Shown here one piece after another: positions 1 to 8,279 of a DNA stretch of 64,000 nt (position 1 is the first letter of the stretch; the number at the start of each line of letters is the position of its first letter). The notes under the pieces are model-generated. The model did not search any database. It was not told the origin of the DNA and saw only the letters and a program-made list of their open reading frames with translations. The stretch lies in contig CAYGLJ010000002.1 in the NCBI GenBank assembly GCA_964350865.1, positions 1-64,000 on the forward strand, given 5' to 3'. The translations under genes were made by a program, and so were the position numbers. Origin of the DNA: Pontimonas sp964350865 (lineage in GTDB: Bacteria > Actinomycetota > Actinomycetes > Actinomycetales > Microbacteriaceae).

Positions 1-84
1 GAAATCAGCGCTCTCATTCAGACCTTGATGGAGAATCACTTCCGCACGCTTGTGGATGTCATAAAAGGTCATCTAAATAACTAA
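1..84 (+). CDS. C-terminal end of an unidentified protein (partial)
   Basis: An open frame runs in from the window edge and stops at TAA (82-84), giving 27 residues that end KGHLNN. It lies just upstream of the small gene at 117, on the same strand. Too little is present to name a family. An internal ATG at 28 would give only an 18-residue peptide, so a truncated longer protein is the simplest reading. Confidence 0.4.
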   Translation, partial: EISALIQTLMENHFRTLVDVIKGHLNN

Positions 85-104
85 ACCAACTTCTATTGAT
101 TTGT

Positions 105-116
105 TAACATTGTGGG
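105..116 (+). promoter_or_regulatory. Leaderless-type -10 element for the gene at 117
   Basis: TAACAT (105-110) is followed by exactly six bases and then GTG. This TANNNT-N6-start spacing recurs through the window and would place transcription start at the start codon. No convincing -35 hexamer is visible. Confidence 0.4.
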
Positions 117-323
117 GTGGAGAACGCCCCGGCAGCTTCGGAGGTTGATTCTTCTCTCCTGATTACTCTGAGCTTGGGACTGGGTTCGCTTGGGGTTGTA
201 TTTGCTGGGGTTACCGTGTTTCTGCTGTTACGCAATAACGACGCGTTCTCCAAGGCAAGATATCGAAGCAACCGCTCCACTGGGGCACCGGTGGAAATGC
301 CCCGGGAGCAGAACCCGAACTGA
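117..323 (+). CDS. Small single-span membrane protein, unknown function
   Basis: 68 residues from a GTG start; an in-frame TAA at 105-107 excludes a longer form in this frame. Residues about 13-38 form one strongly hydrophobic segment, followed by a basic, polar C-terminus with RNNDAFSK and RYRSNRS. This suggests a one-pass inner-membrane protein with its tail in the cytoplasm. It lies before the transhydrogenase operon on the same strand, with an 81-base gap holding a hairpin. I do not recognise the family; reality rests on composition and on the -10 element in front of it. Confidence 0.45.
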   Translation: MENAPAASEVDSSLLITLSLGLGSLGVVFAGVTVFLLLRNNDAFSKARYRSNRSTGAPVEMPREQNPN

Positions 324-354
324 CATTTTGACCTGCTACGGTGGTTCTCGCTCA

Positions 355-377
355 CCCTTGAGGAGGCCTCTCAAGGG
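355..377 (+). promoter_or_regulatory. Hairpin in the pntAA leader
   Basis: Perfect 8-bp arms CCCTTGAG and CTCAAGGG enclose a 7-base loop. It ends 27 bases before the pntAA ATG and is not followed by a U-run, so it is not a classical terminator. It could protect the mRNA, attenuate read-through from the upstream gene, or bind a regulator. Confidence 0.35.
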
Positions 378-404
378 AGTCACTAACCGCAAGGGTGAAA
401 TCTC

Positions 405-1574
405 ATGATTGTTGGAGTTCCGAAAGAGCCCATTTCCGGCGAGAACAGGGTTGCTGCAACGCCTGAATCCGTCAAGCAGCTCATCAATTCCGGGCTGAAA
501 GTCACGGTCCAAAAGGGTGCCGGTGTTGCCGCGGGCTATGCCGATGATGCCTATAAAGCGGCGGGTGCGACTCTTGCCCCGACGCTGAATGTCGGGTCAG
601 TAGATGTTCTCGCTCACGTGCGGCCTCTCGCACCCGCGACCATCAAGAAGCTGAAGAAGGGCGCGATCACGATTGGGCTCGCCTCTCCCGCTTCAGAGAC
701 CGCGGCTGTCAAGGCGTTGCGAGACCAGAAGGTCACCTCTTTCGCCCTTGAGCTCGTGCCCCGAATCTCTCGAGCGCAGTCCATGGACGCCCTCACCTCG
801 CAGGCTTTGGTCGCCGGTTACCGATGTGTTCTCGAAGCGGCTATGCGACTACCGCGTTTCTTCCCCCTCTACATGACGGCTGCTGGAACAGTCCCGCCGG
901 CAACGGTCTTGGTTCTGGGTGCTGGAGTTGCGGGTCTTCAAGCCATCGCCACCGCGAAGCGTTTGGGCGCGAAGGTCAACGCTTACGACGTCCGATCTGC
1001 CTCCGCCGATGAGGTTCGCTCCATGGGTGGAACCTTTATCGAACTCGACCTCGATGTCGCAGCAGATGGCGCGGGTGGTTACGCCAAGGAGCTGGCTGCT
1101 GATCGCGTGAAGCGTCAGCAGGAATTGCTCACCCCCTACGTCACAGCTGCTGATGTCATCATCACCACAGCGGCCATCCCCGGTCGCCCCGCTCCGCGCT
1201 TGATTACCGCGAAGATGATGAAAGACATGAAGCCAGGCTCGGTCATCATCGACCTCGCTGCGGAGACTGGTGGAAACGTCGAGGGTTCGAAGCCGGGTTC
1301 TGATGTCTTGGTCAAGGTCGGAAAGTCTGGCGGCAGCGTCACCCTGGTTGGAATGAAGGACGTTCCCTCTGCGATGGCTTACGACGCCTCGCGCCTCTAT
1401 GCCAAGAACATCTCCAACCTGCTTGAGCTGATGGTCAAGGCTAAGAAAGTACAGCCCGACTTCGAGGATGAAGTTGTCGCTGGAGCCTGCCTCACTCACG
1501 CAGGTGAGATTCGTCACCAGCCCACAGCAGAGGCTCTCGCGCCCGCAAAGAGTTCAGGGAAAGGTAAGAAGTAA
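405..1574 (+). CDS. pntAA: Proton-translocating NAD(P) transhydrogenase, alpha subunit part 1
   Basis: Soluble NAD(H)-binding domain I of the membrane transhydrogenase, which uses the proton gradient to reduce NADP+ with NADH. 389 residues from ATG 405, preceded by a weak AAGGGTG ribosome site. The N-terminus MIVGVPKE is typical of the family (also shared with alanine dehydrogenase). The NAD-binding Rossmann glycine motif GAGVAG lies near residue 170, followed by the YDVRS strand end. In this organism the alpha subunit is split as in many actinobacteria and alphaproteobacteria: the membrane part is encoded by the next gene, whose ATG overlaps the stop codon here. Confidence 0.95.
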   Translation: MIVGVPKEPISGENRVAATPESVKQLINSGLKVTVQKGAGVAAGYADDAYKAAGATLAPTLNVGSVDVLAHVRPLAPATIKKLKKGAITIGLASPASETAAVKALRDQKVTSFALELVPRISRAQSMDALTSQALVAGYRCVLEAAMRLPRFFPLYMTAAGTVPPATVLVLGAGVAGLQAIATAKRLGAKVNAYDVRSASADEVRSMGGTFIELDLDVAADGAGGYAKELAADRVKRQQELLTPYVTAADVIITTAAIPGRPAPRLITAKMMKDMKPGSVIIDLAAETGGNVEGSKPGSDVLVKVGKSGGSVTLVGMKDVPSAMAYDASRLYAKNISNLLELMVKAKKVQPDFEDEVVAGACLTHAGEIRHQPTAEALAPAKSSGKGKK

Positions 1575-1876
1575 TGGAAGAGATCAAGATTCTCACCTAT
1601 TTCGTCCTGGCGGTGTTCGTCGGTTTCGAGGTTGTCTCCAAGGTGTCCAGCACCCTGCACACTCCCTTGATGTCGGGCGCAAACGCCATTCACGGGATCA
1701 TTCTGGTGGGCTCCATCATCGTCGCCGGCCACGCTGACACGGCCCTGATGTTGGTCCTTGCTCTCTTGGCAGTGCTGATGGCCACCGTCAACCTCGTGGG
1801 TGGCTTCGTGGTCACCGACCGCATGCTGGAAATGTTCTCTGGCAAGAAGAAGGCCCAGGAAGGACAAGCTCGATGA
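1574..1876 (+). CDS. pntAB: NAD(P) transhydrogenase, alpha subunit part 2 (membrane)
   Basis: 100 residues with three or four hydrophobic helices, matching the short membrane segment (domain II) that PntAB contributes to the proton channel. The GANAIHGI stretch near residue 36 is characteristic of the family. The start ATG shares its A with the TAA of pntAA, and the 3' end overlaps pntB by four bases, so the three subunits are translationally coupled. Confidence 0.93.
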   Translation: MEEIKILTYFVLAVFVGFEVVSKVSSTLHTPLMSGANAIHGIILVGSIIVAGHADTALMLVLALLAVLMATVNLVGGFVVTDRMLEMFSGKKKAQEGQAR

Positions 1877-3246
1877 GTCTCATAACGCCAGAGGTCGAGG
1901 CGCTCCTCTACCTGTTTGCAGCGGTAGCCTTCATCCTCGCTCTGAAGGGGCTGTCGTCACCCAAGTCCGCTCGCCGAGGAAACATCATCGGTGCAGTAGG
2001 TGCTCTGGTGGGTGTCGTCACCGTATTCATCGCCGAGGAACTCAAGAACATTGGGTGGATTTTGCTGGTGATTGGTATTGGAACGATCATCTCGATTCCC
2101 GCCTCGCGCATGGTCAAGATGACCCAGATGCCACAGCTGGTCGCACTCTTCAACGGTGTGGGAGGTGGAGCTGCCGGAATTGTGGCCCTGCTGGAGCTCT
2201 TCGCTGCTGACACTTTTGGATTCCTCCTCGCGGTAGCGTTCACGATCTTCGTGGGAAGTGTCTCGTTCTCCGGTTCGGTGATTACTTTCCTGAAGCTTCA
2301 GGAAATCATGACCACCCGACCCGTCCTCTTTAAGGGTCAGCAGTACGTGATGGCGATTCTCACCATCGCCGCCCTGACCGGAGCTGTCATCGTCATCATG
2401 GACAGCAACTTCCTGGTCGCGAGTCTCCTGATGGCTGTCGGTCTTGTGATGGGCGTTCTGCTCGTGCTTCCTGTGGGTGGCGCGGACGTACCCATCGTTA
2501 TTTCGTTGCTCAACGCTCTGACCGGTTTGGCTGTTGCGGCCTCGGGTCTGGTTCTCGACAACACCTTGCTGTTGGTCGCGGGAACACTCGTGGGAGCGTC
2601 GGGAACAATCCTGACCAGAGCGATGGCCAGCGCTATGGGCCGCAGTGTGAACAACATCATCTTTGGAGCATTCAAGGGTGGTTCCACTGCCGGGTCGACC
2701 GAGGTCTCAGACCGACCCGTGAAGTCGGGATCCGCCGAGGACGTCGCGATTCTTCTGGGCTACGCCCAAAGGGTCATCGTGGTTCCCGGTTACGGTCTCG
2801 CAGTCGCCCAGGCCCAGCACACCATGTACGAACTGGCGAAGGCATTGGAAGAAAAGGGCATCGAAGTCGTCTTCGGTATCCACCCCGTTGCCGGTCGTAT
2901 GCCAGGACACATGAACGTGCTCTTGGCTGAAGCCAATGTGCCCTACGAGGTTCTGCAGGAAATGGACGAGGTCAACCCTCAGTTCAAGACAGCAGATGTG
3001 TGTCTCGTGGTGGGAGCAAACGACGTCGTAAACCCGGCAGCAAAGACCACGCCGGGCTCCCCCATCTATGGAATGCCCATCCTCAACGCTGGGGATGCCC
3101 AGCAGGTCGTGTTCCTGAAGCGCTCGATGCGCCCAGGGTTCGCTGGTATTGAGAATGAGCTGCTCTATGAACCCAACACCACCTTGCTCTTTGGTGACGC
3201 AAAGGACACGTTGACGAAGGTCCTCGGCGCCGTCAAGGCTCTCTAG
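1873..3246 (+). CDS. pntB: NAD(P) transhydrogenase, beta subunit
   Basis: 457 residues. The N-terminal two thirds hold about nine transmembrane helices (domain II), and the C-terminal third is the NADP(H)-binding domain III, with the VPGYGLAVAQAQ motif near residue 305 and HPVAGRMPGHMNVLLAEA after it. The ATGA overlap with pntAB completes a three-gene operon. Expected role: NADPH supply driven by proton motive force. Length and motifs are normal. Confidence 0.95.
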   Translation: MSLITPEVEALLYLFAAVAFILALKGLSSPKSARRGNIIGAVGALVGVVTVFIAEELKNIGWILLVIGIGTIISIPASRMVKMTQMPQLVALFNGVGGGAAGIVALLELFAADTFGFLLAVAFTIFVGSVSFSGSVITFLKLQEIMTTRPVLFKGQQYVMAILTIAALTGAVIVIMDSNFLVASLLMAVGLVMGVLLVLPVGGADVPIVISLLNALTGLAVAASGLVLDNTLLLVAGTLVGASGTILTRAMASAMGRSVNNIIFGAFKGGSTAGSTEVSDRPVKSGSAEDVAILLGYAQRVIVVPGYGLAVAQAQHTMYELAKALEEKGIEVVFGIHPVAGRMPGHMNVLLAEANVPYEVLQEMDEVNPQFKTADVCLVVGANDVVNPAAKTTPGSPIYGMPILNAGDAQQVVFLKRSMRPGFAGIENELLYEPNTTLLFGDAKDTLTKVLGAVKAL

Positions 3247-3256
3247 GGGCGTCTCG

Positions 3257-3556
3257 GTGCCGATTTACGCCGTCACCTACCGGTACGCAAATCAGCCGGA
3301 GGTGATCGCGGAACACCGGCCTGCGCACCGCGAATACATTGCCTCACTGCTGAGTGAGGGCGGACTTATTGCGAGCGGTCGTACCGAGGGTGGTGAGATT
3401 CCCAGTGCTCTGCTCCTCTTTCAGGCGGACTCGGTTGCCGAGGTCGAGAAGGTTCTTGATCCGGATCCATTCTGGACTTTGGGTGTGATTGAGAAGCGAG
3501 AGATTGTGGAGTGGATTCTCTCCTCAGGGACGCTAGGCCTCGATAGTGAGCGCTAG
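3257..3556 (+). CDS. YciI-family protein
   Basis: 99 residues from GTG 3257, ten bases after pntB. The N-terminus MPIYAVTYRYANQPE, the HRPAHREYI stretch and the AEVEKVLDPDPFW segment match the YCII fold (dimeric alpha-beta barrel), a small soluble protein whose His and Asp suggest catalysis but whose substrate is generally unknown. Its 3' end overlaps the following SDR gene by 11 bases, so the two are probably co-translated. A specific function cannot be given. Confidence 0.8.
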   Translation: MPIYAVTYRYANQPEVIAEHRPAHREYIASLLSEGGLIASGRTEGGEIPSALLLFQADSVAEVEKVLDPDPFWTLGVIEKREIVEWILSSGTLGLDSER

Positions 3557-4334
3557 AACGACTGCCCGACGTGCCCTCGTGACGGGGGCGAGCTCAGGTA
3601 TTGGGTTAGCAACTGTCCGCCTGTTGGTTGAGAGCGGATGGTCTGTTATCGCTGTGGCACGGCGAGCAGACCGGTTGGAACAGCTTCGAGCAGACACGGG
3701 ATGCGACATTGTGGTGGCCGACGTCACCCAGGATGCTGATGTTGAGGCAGTCCGTGAGTACGTGGACTCCACCGGGGGAATTTCTGCGCTGGTCAATAAT
3801 GCCGGCGGCGCGGTGGGCATCGAGTGGATTGACCAGGCCGATGCCGATGATTGGGCTCGGATGTTTGATGTGAACGTGTTGGGTGTTCAACGAATGACCA
3901 AGGCGCTCTTGCCGTCTCTTCGGAGAGCGTCCGCAGAGCTCGGTGTTGCCGACATCGTGACCATATCCTCGACCGCAGCATTTCTCAGCTATGAGGGTGG
4001 TGCTGGATATACAGCAGCGAAGGCTGCTGTGCACTCCGTGCTCGTGGGTCTAAGGCTTGAGTTATCGGGTGAACCCTTGCGAGTGGTGGAGATTGCCCCG
4101 GGGATGGTGAAGACAGAGGAATTCACACTCAATCGTTTTGGTGGCGACCGTGAACGCACCGAGGCTCTGTACGAGGGAGTGGAGAATCCCTTGGTCGCGG
4201 AGGACGTCGCCGATGTTGTTCGTTTTGCGCTGGAATCCCCTGCTCATGTGAATCTGGATCTGATTCAGATGAAGCCGGTGGCCCAGGCCATGCAACACAA
4301 GCTCCACCGGGGACCGCTGAAGCCCAAGCTGTAA
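3546..4334 (+). CDS. Short-chain dehydrogenase/reductase
   Basis: 262 residues from GTG 3546, inside the end of the YciI gene. The Rossmann motif GASSGIGLATV is at the N-terminus (about residue 15), the NNAGG strand follows near residue 80, and the catalytic Ser, Tyr and Lys are visible in TISST and YTAAK. These are the classical SDR features. The family resembles YdfG-type NADP-dependent serine/3-hydroxy acid dehydrogenases, but the substrate cannot be read from sequence. Probably co-transcribed with the upstream genes. Confidence 0.85.
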   Translation: MSARTTARRALVTGASSGIGLATVRLLVESGWSVIAVARRADRLEQLRADTGCDIVVADVTQDADVEAVREYVDSTGGISALVNNAGGAVGIEWIDQADADDWARMFDVNVLGVQRMTKALLPSLRRASAELGVADIVTISSTAAFLSYEGGAGYTAAKAAVHSVLVGLRLELSGEPLRVVEIAPGMVKTEEFTLNRFGGDRERTEALYEGVENPLVAEDVADVVRFALESPAHVNLDLIQMKPVAQAMQHKLHRGPLKPKL

Positions 4335-4356
4335 AAGGCGGGAAAGGCGCCCCCGC

Positions 4357-4368
4357 TAGAGTAAACAG
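4357..4368 (+). promoter_or_regulatory. Leaderless-type -10 element for the UbiA-type gene
   Basis: TAGAGT (4357-4362) stands six bases before GTG 4369. It gives the carotenoid pair its own likely start point, separate from the SDR gene upstream. Confidence 0.4.
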
Positions 4369-5217
4369 GTGATTCGCCGCCTCGTTGAAATCTCTCGACC
4401 CGTTCTCTGGGTCAACACCATTGGGACCACGGTTATTGGAATGTGGTTGGCCGGCGAGCTCTGGACCTGGGCGATTATTCCCATCTTGATCTGGGTGACT
4501 TTTCCCTTCAATTTGTTGATCTATGGGATTAACGACATCTACGACCAGGACACCGACGCGGATAACGACCGCAAGGGTGGTTATGGTGGCGCCAAAATAA
4601 AGCCCCATGAAACCCGGATGATTGGGTGGGGTGTCATCCTCACCAATGTTCCCTTCCTTGTCTACTTCGCAGTGACATTGCCCTGGGAAGCTGTCGCATG
4701 GATGGCTCTTTACGCTTTCTCTTTCTGGCAGTACTCCGCAACACCACTGCGTTTCAAGGGGCGCCCCATCCTGGATTCTGTGTCCAATGCGGACTATGCG
4801 TTCCCTCTCGTATTTGTTCCTTTCGCCTTAGGCGCAGATCCGGTCTGGGCGGCAGCGATTGGACTTATGGCCTGGTCGATGGCCAAACACGTTTACGACG
4901 CGATCCAAGACATTGACGAAGATCGGGATGCTGGTATTCGCACGACCGCAGTCGCGTTTGGTGTTCGAGGATCACTCGTGTGGTCAGGTGTGTGGTGGAC
5001 CGTGTCAACGGTGCTGTTTGCCTTCGTGAACCTGCCGGTTGCGGTAGTCAACGCGGTGCTCGCGGGATGGCTCGTTTTCGCTCAGTGGCGGAAACCCACC
5101 GTTGAGGTTGCGCGGAAGCTCTATCGCTACTCGGTGGCGTTTCCCTATGTGGCGGGCGCGGTTGCTGGTGTCCAGCTGGTGGCGGGTCTGACTTTGGGGC
5201 TGTACCCCTCACCGTGA
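4369..5217 (+). CDS. UbiA-family prenyltransferase, lycopene elongase type
   Basis: 282 residues with about eight hydrophobic helices. The two Asp-rich prenyl-diphosphate sites are clear: NDIYDQDTD near residue 54 and DIDEDRD near residue 184. The signature FKGRPILDSVSN near residue 127 closely follows the pattern of C50-carotenoid enzymes (CrtEb of Corynebacterium, LyeJ of haloarchaea), which add C5 units to lycopene. The next gene is a carotenoid-type desaturase and overlaps by four bases, supporting a carotenoid role. A menaquinone or heme-O UbiA is less likely because of that motif and neighbour. GTG start set by the -10 element. Confidence 0.75.
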   Translation: MIRRLVEISRPVLWVNTIGTTVIGMWLAGELWTWAIIPILIWVTFPFNLLIYGINDIYDQDTDADNDRKGGYGGAKIKPHETRMIGWGVILTNVPFLVYFAVTLPWEAVAWMALYAFSFWQYSATPLRFKGRPILDSVSNADYAFPLVFVPFALGADPVWAAAIGLMAWSMAKHVYDAIQDIDEDRDAGIRTTAVAFGVRGSLVWSGVWWTVSTVLFAFVNLPVAVVNAVLAGWLVFAQWRKPTVEVARKLYRYSVAFPYVAGAVAGVQLVAGLTLGLYPSP

Positions 5218-6629
5218 CCTCTCGCATCGTCGTTATCGGAGCAGGGCTTGGTGGCCTTGCGACCTCTGCGTTGCTGGCTCGGGCAGGACATGAGGTCACC
5301 GTTCTCGAAGGCCAAGACTGGGTGGGCGGTAAGAGCCGCCGTATTGAGGTGGCGGGGCAGCGCATCGATACTGGTCCGTCGCTGGTCACTTTCCCTGATG
5401 TTCTGGAACAGATTCTCGATACCTACGACGAAGTCGGACCCGCTACCGAGAAGGCCCGGGACATCGCCGGCATTACGCTCGAGCGCCTGCCGGAGGTTGG
5501 TCGCTACTACTTCAAAGATCAACAAGCCAACCTTCCGGTGGAAGCCGGGCACCCCTGGCATGAATCGTGGGCGCGATTTGAGAAGGAGAATGGCCAGCTT
5601 GGTCCGGCCATCACGAACCTTCTGACCACTGACCCGACAGATCCGGGAATTTTGGGAGCTGTCCTTCGGTTGCTCTCGAGGTATGGGACGAAACTAACAA
5701 CTCAGGCATATTTAGATTCGCTCTCCTGGATGCCAGACGATGTCAAAGACGTTGTCGCTATTCACACCCTGAATGCTGGAGTTGCGCCGGATCAGACTCT
5801 TGCCCTCTACGCGAGCATGGCGGCGGTCATGTCGAGTGATGGCGTTTTTGTTCCCCGCGGTGGAGTGTATGAAATTGCGAAGGGATTAGAAGCCCTTGCC
5901 CTGCACGCAGGGGTGACCATTCACACTGGCGAACCAGTAGTCAGCGTCAGGAAGGGGCTCGTCACCACCAGGCGCGCCACATACAACGCTGACTATGTGG
6001 TGAGCGCCCTGGATGGTGGGATCCTCGAAGGCTTGCTCGGGAAGCAGGCGCCTGCCCCCAAGGTTCTCTCCTGCTCAGGAGTGGCGATTTTTGGCGTCTT
6101 GGATGAGGAACTCCCTGACGACGTGGTGACGCACTCGGTGATGATGCCGGATCGCCCCGCGGAGCTATTCGATGATTTGGCCAAGCGCGTGGTCCCTTCC
6201 CAGACCATGGCGTTCTTGAATTACTACAGAGCAAACACGATTTACCCGAATGACAAGCCTGTTGCGGCCCTGTTGCTCACCGCTCCGCCCAACGGAATGT
6301 CCGCGTCCATCACCGATGATTTCGTGAAGAGCGAATCGAGGCGCTTTTCGGACATGCTCGGTCTTGACCGAGGAATCATCGAGCGCATGACGGACTACAC
6401 CATTCTTGACCCCGGATACTTTTCCGGGTTTGGTGCGGTGGGGGGAGCGCTCTATGGCGCTCCTGCTCCGTGGTGGCGCAGCGGGCCTTTCCACACACCG
6501 GCCTACAACTCACCCCTCACCCCCTGGTTGTGGAGGGTGGGCTCTAGCGTGCACCCGGGGGGCGGAATCCCCGCGGTACTCGGCGGCGTTCTGATTGCTA
6601 CACGAAGGATGTTGCGCAAGATTAGCTGA
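5214..6629 (+). CDS. CrtI/CrtD-type FAD-dependent carotenoid desaturase
   Basis: 471 residues. The FAD-binding motif IVVIGAGLGGLATSALLARAGHEV opens the protein (VIGAGLGGL shown), followed by the GGKSRRIE and DTGPSL segments typical of phytoene desaturase-like enzymes. The C-terminus carries the family's VHPGGGIPAVLGG motif. GTG start overlaps the stop of the UbiA gene (GTGA). Together they could elongate lycopene and desaturate the new ends, as LyeJ and CrtD do for bacterioruberin-like C50 pigments. The rest of the pathway (crtE, crtB, crtI) is not in the window, so the exact substrate is inferred. Confidence 0.75.
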   Translation: MTSRIVVIGAGLGGLATSALLARAGHEVTVLEGQDWVGGKSRRIEVAGQRIDTGPSLVTFPDVLEQILDTYDEVGPATEKARDIAGITLERLPEVGRYYFKDQQANLPVEAGHPWHESWARFEKENGQLGPAITNLLTTDPTDPGILGAVLRLLSRYGTKLTTQAYLDSLSWMPDDVKDVVAIHTLNAGVAPDQTLALYASMAAVMSSDGVFVPRGGVYEIAKGLEALALHAGVTIHTGEPVVSVRKGLVTTRRATYNADYVVSALDGGILEGLLGKQAPAPKVLSCSGVAIFGVLDEELPDDVVTHSVMMPDRPAELFDDLAKRVVPSQTMAFLNYYRANTIYPNDKPVAALLLTAPPNGMSASITDDFVKSESRRFSDMLGLDRGIIERMTDYTILDPGYFSGFGAVGGALYGAPAPWWRSGPFHTPAYNSPLTPWLWRVGSSVHPGGGIPAVLGGVLIATRRMLRKIS

Positions 6630-6638
6630 ATCGTGAAG

Positions 6639-6711
6639 TGGCTCCGACCGGCATCGATCCGGTGACCTTTCGATTTTCAGTCGAACGCTCTACCAACTGA
6701 GCTACAGAGCC
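6639..6711 (-). tRNA. tRNA-Phe (GAA)
   Basis: Read on the minus strand: acceptor stem GGCTCTG/CGGAGCC, D-arm GCTCAGTTGGTAGAGC, anticodon loop CTGAAAA with GAA, T-arm ACCGG/CCGGT. Discriminator A; CCA is not encoded. It is preceded by a hairpin that probably ends the Glu-Asp transcript, so it may have its own promoter. Confidence 0.95.
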
Positions 6712-6715
6712 TTGG

Positions 6716-6747
6716 TGGAAAAGAGCCTCTCGTGAGAGAGGCTCTTT
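6716..6747 (-). terminator. Intrinsic terminator between tRNA-Asp and tRNA-Phe
   Basis: Perfect 12-bp arms AAAGAGCCTCTC (6720-6731) and GAGAGGCTCTTT (6736-6747) with a 4-base loop. On the minus strand the stem runs into four T residues, so it would stop transcription coming from tRNA-Glu and tRNA-Asp. The opposite reading has only three T. Confidence 0.7.
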
Positions 6748-6755
6748 CGCTACCG

Positions 6756-6829
6756 CGACCCTGACGGGACTTGAACCCGCGACCTCCGCCGTGACAGGGC
6801 GGCACGCTAACCAACTGCGCTACAGGGCC
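6756..6829 (-). tRNA. tRNA-Asp (GTC)
   Basis: Minus strand: acceptor GGCCCTG/CAGGGTC (one G-U pair), anticodon loop CTGTCAC with GTC, T-arm GCGGGTTCAAGTCCCGT. Discriminator G; CCA not encoded. It lies 25 bases after tRNA-Glu in the same transcript. Confidence 0.95.
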
Positions 6830-6854
6830 ATGCTTGTTGAATTGTGATCGGGAG

Positions 6855-6927
6855 TGACCCCAACGGGATTCGAACCCGTGCTACCGCCGTGAAAGGGCGG
6901 CGTCCTAGGCCACTAAACGATGGGGCC
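6855..6927 (-). tRNA. tRNA-Glu (TTC)
   Basis: Minus strand: acceptor GGCCCCA/TGGGGTC (one G-U pair), anticodon loop CTTTCAC with TTC, T-arm CGGGTTCGAATCCCG. Discriminator A; CCA not encoded. It is the first gene of the Glu-Asp pair. Confidence 0.95.
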
Positions 6928-6960
6928 GTCTCGTGAGCCGAAGCACAGCAACAGGGATTG

Positions 6961-6989
6961 AGTCTAGAGAGCCTTGCGAAGTTATGCAA
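6961..6989 (-). promoter_or_regulatory. Sigma-70-type promoter of the tRNA-Glu/Asp transcript
   Basis: On the minus strand, TTGCAT (6989-6984) and TAGACT (6966-6961) are separated by 17 bases, close to the TTGACA-17-TATAAT consensus. The expected start is near 6954, giving a 5' leader of roughly 27 bases before tRNA-Glu. Confidence 0.6.
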
Positions 6990-7060
6990 ACCCCTAGAGA
7001 CGACCGCCACACCGCCTGAAACCCCGGCTGGTGGGGGAGATGTGGTTATCGTTATCTTCC

Positions 7061-8275
7061 GTGAGAGCCCTTAGTCCACGCCAATTCTGGCCTGCCATCG
7101 CGACCCTCGGCGCATTGGTGATGGTCTTGAGCCTGGGCCTGCCCTCACAGAGCCCCGCCTATGCCGACGAATATCCGACCTGGGAGGAAGTCCAGGAAGC
7201 CCGGAAGGACGTTGCTCGCGCTGAGGCCAAAGTAAAGGAGATCATGGCTCTCCTCGAGAAGCTTGAAGTCGCTGCTGCCGAGGCTGAAGAGGAAGCTGCT
7301 CGTCTGGGTGAGATCTACTATGAGGCGCTCTACGAATTAGACGAGGCCACATTCCAGCAAGCCCAACTGCAGACGCAAGCAGATTCGGCTGCTGCGGTGG
7401 CGGAAGAGTCTCGTATGAAGGCTGGTCAGTTCGTGGCCGAACTCGCGCGAGTGGGTGGCGCTGATCTCACCGCGACGCTGTTCATCAGCGGCGATGACGC
7501 GAACCAACTCCTGAGTCGCATTGGCTATGCCGCCAAAATTGCTGAACAGACCGATGGAATCTACGCCAGGGCGCTGTCTGACCAAAACACCGCGCAAGCG
7601 TTGAGCGACCAAGCTGAAGTTGCCCGACAAATTCGTGAAGAACTTCAGCTTGTTGCAGAGGCTGCCTACGACCAGGCGAATGCTGCAGCAATGCGCGCCT
7701 ATTCTGCGGTCGAGGCACAGTTGGAGAACAGTGCCCGGTTGGAAGCGCAGCTCGAGGTATTGATCGAGCAGCGTGAAGCAACCGAAGCGGACTACCAAAA
7801 GGGTGTGATTGCTCGCCAGCAGTCGGAGATCATGGGCATGATTGATCCCGGTCAAATCAGCGCCTCCGGATGGGCTCGCCCCTCTGGGGGGTATATCTCC
7901 AGTCACTTTGGACCGCGCATCCACCCCATTTATGGAATTGCTCGACTCCACGCCGGAATTGATCTGGCGACCCCCTGTGGCCGGCCGGTCTATGCGGCGA
8001 GATCGGGTCGAGTGAGCTATTCCGGATGGTTGGGGACCTCAGGAAACTTCATCCGCGTGACGCACGAGGACGGATACACCACGGGCTATGCCCACCTGCA
8101 GAGCGGGTCACTCTATGTTCGCCTGGGAGAGTCGGTTGTCACCGGTCAGTTGATTGCCCGGATTGGAAACACTGGTGGTTCCACAGGATGCCACCTCCAC
8201 TTAGAGACCCGGCAGAACATGGTCGCTCAGGATCCCTACCCCTTCTTCCTCAACCGAGGAATCCGGCTCGGATAG
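7061..8275 (+). CDS. Secreted M23-family peptidoglycan endopeptidase with coiled coil
   Basis: Secreted cell-wall hydrolase of the NlpD/EnvC-like type. A signal peptide with basic start, hydrophobic core (ATLGALVMVLSLGL) and AYA-DE cleavage site is followed by a long Glu/Ala/Gln-rich coiled coil (about residues 45-260) and a C-terminal LytM/M23 domain. Zinc and catalytic residues are visible in HAGIDLATP, TGYAHLQ and CHLHLE. The frame is open back to GTG 7031 and ATG 7040, but neither has a well-spaced ribosome site; GTG 7061 gives a normal signal peptide and has TATCGT eight bases before it. Activity may be controlled by the coiled coil through the cell-division machinery, by analogy with EnvC. 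About 404 residues. Confidence 0.88.
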   Translation: MRALSPRQFWPAIATLGALVMVLSLGLPSQSPAYADEYPTWEEVQEARKDVARAEAKVKEIMALLEKLEVAAAEAEEEAARLGEIYYEALYELDEATFQQAQLQTQADSAAAVAEESRMKAGQFVAELARVGGADLTATLFISGDDANQLLSRIGYAAKIAEQTDGIYARALSDQNTAQALSDQAEVARQIREELQLVAEAAYDQANAAAMRAYSAVEAQLENSARLEAQLEVLIEQREATEADYQKGVIARQQSEIMGMIDPGQISASGWARPSGGYISSHFGPRIHPIYGIARLHAGIDLATPCGRPVYAARSGRVSYSGWLGTSGNFIRVTHEDGYTTGYAHLQSGSLYVRLGESVVTGQLIARIGNTGGSTGCHLHLETRQNMVAQDPYPFFLNRGIRLG

Positions 8276-8279
8276 TGAC

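Noticed and set aside
849..1517. 222-residue minus-strand frame inside pntAA, and similar long antisense frames (for example 38952-40079 and 62765-63123)
   Set aside because: They are shadows of well-identified genes in G+C-rich DNA, with unlikely amino-acid composition and no ribosome sites.
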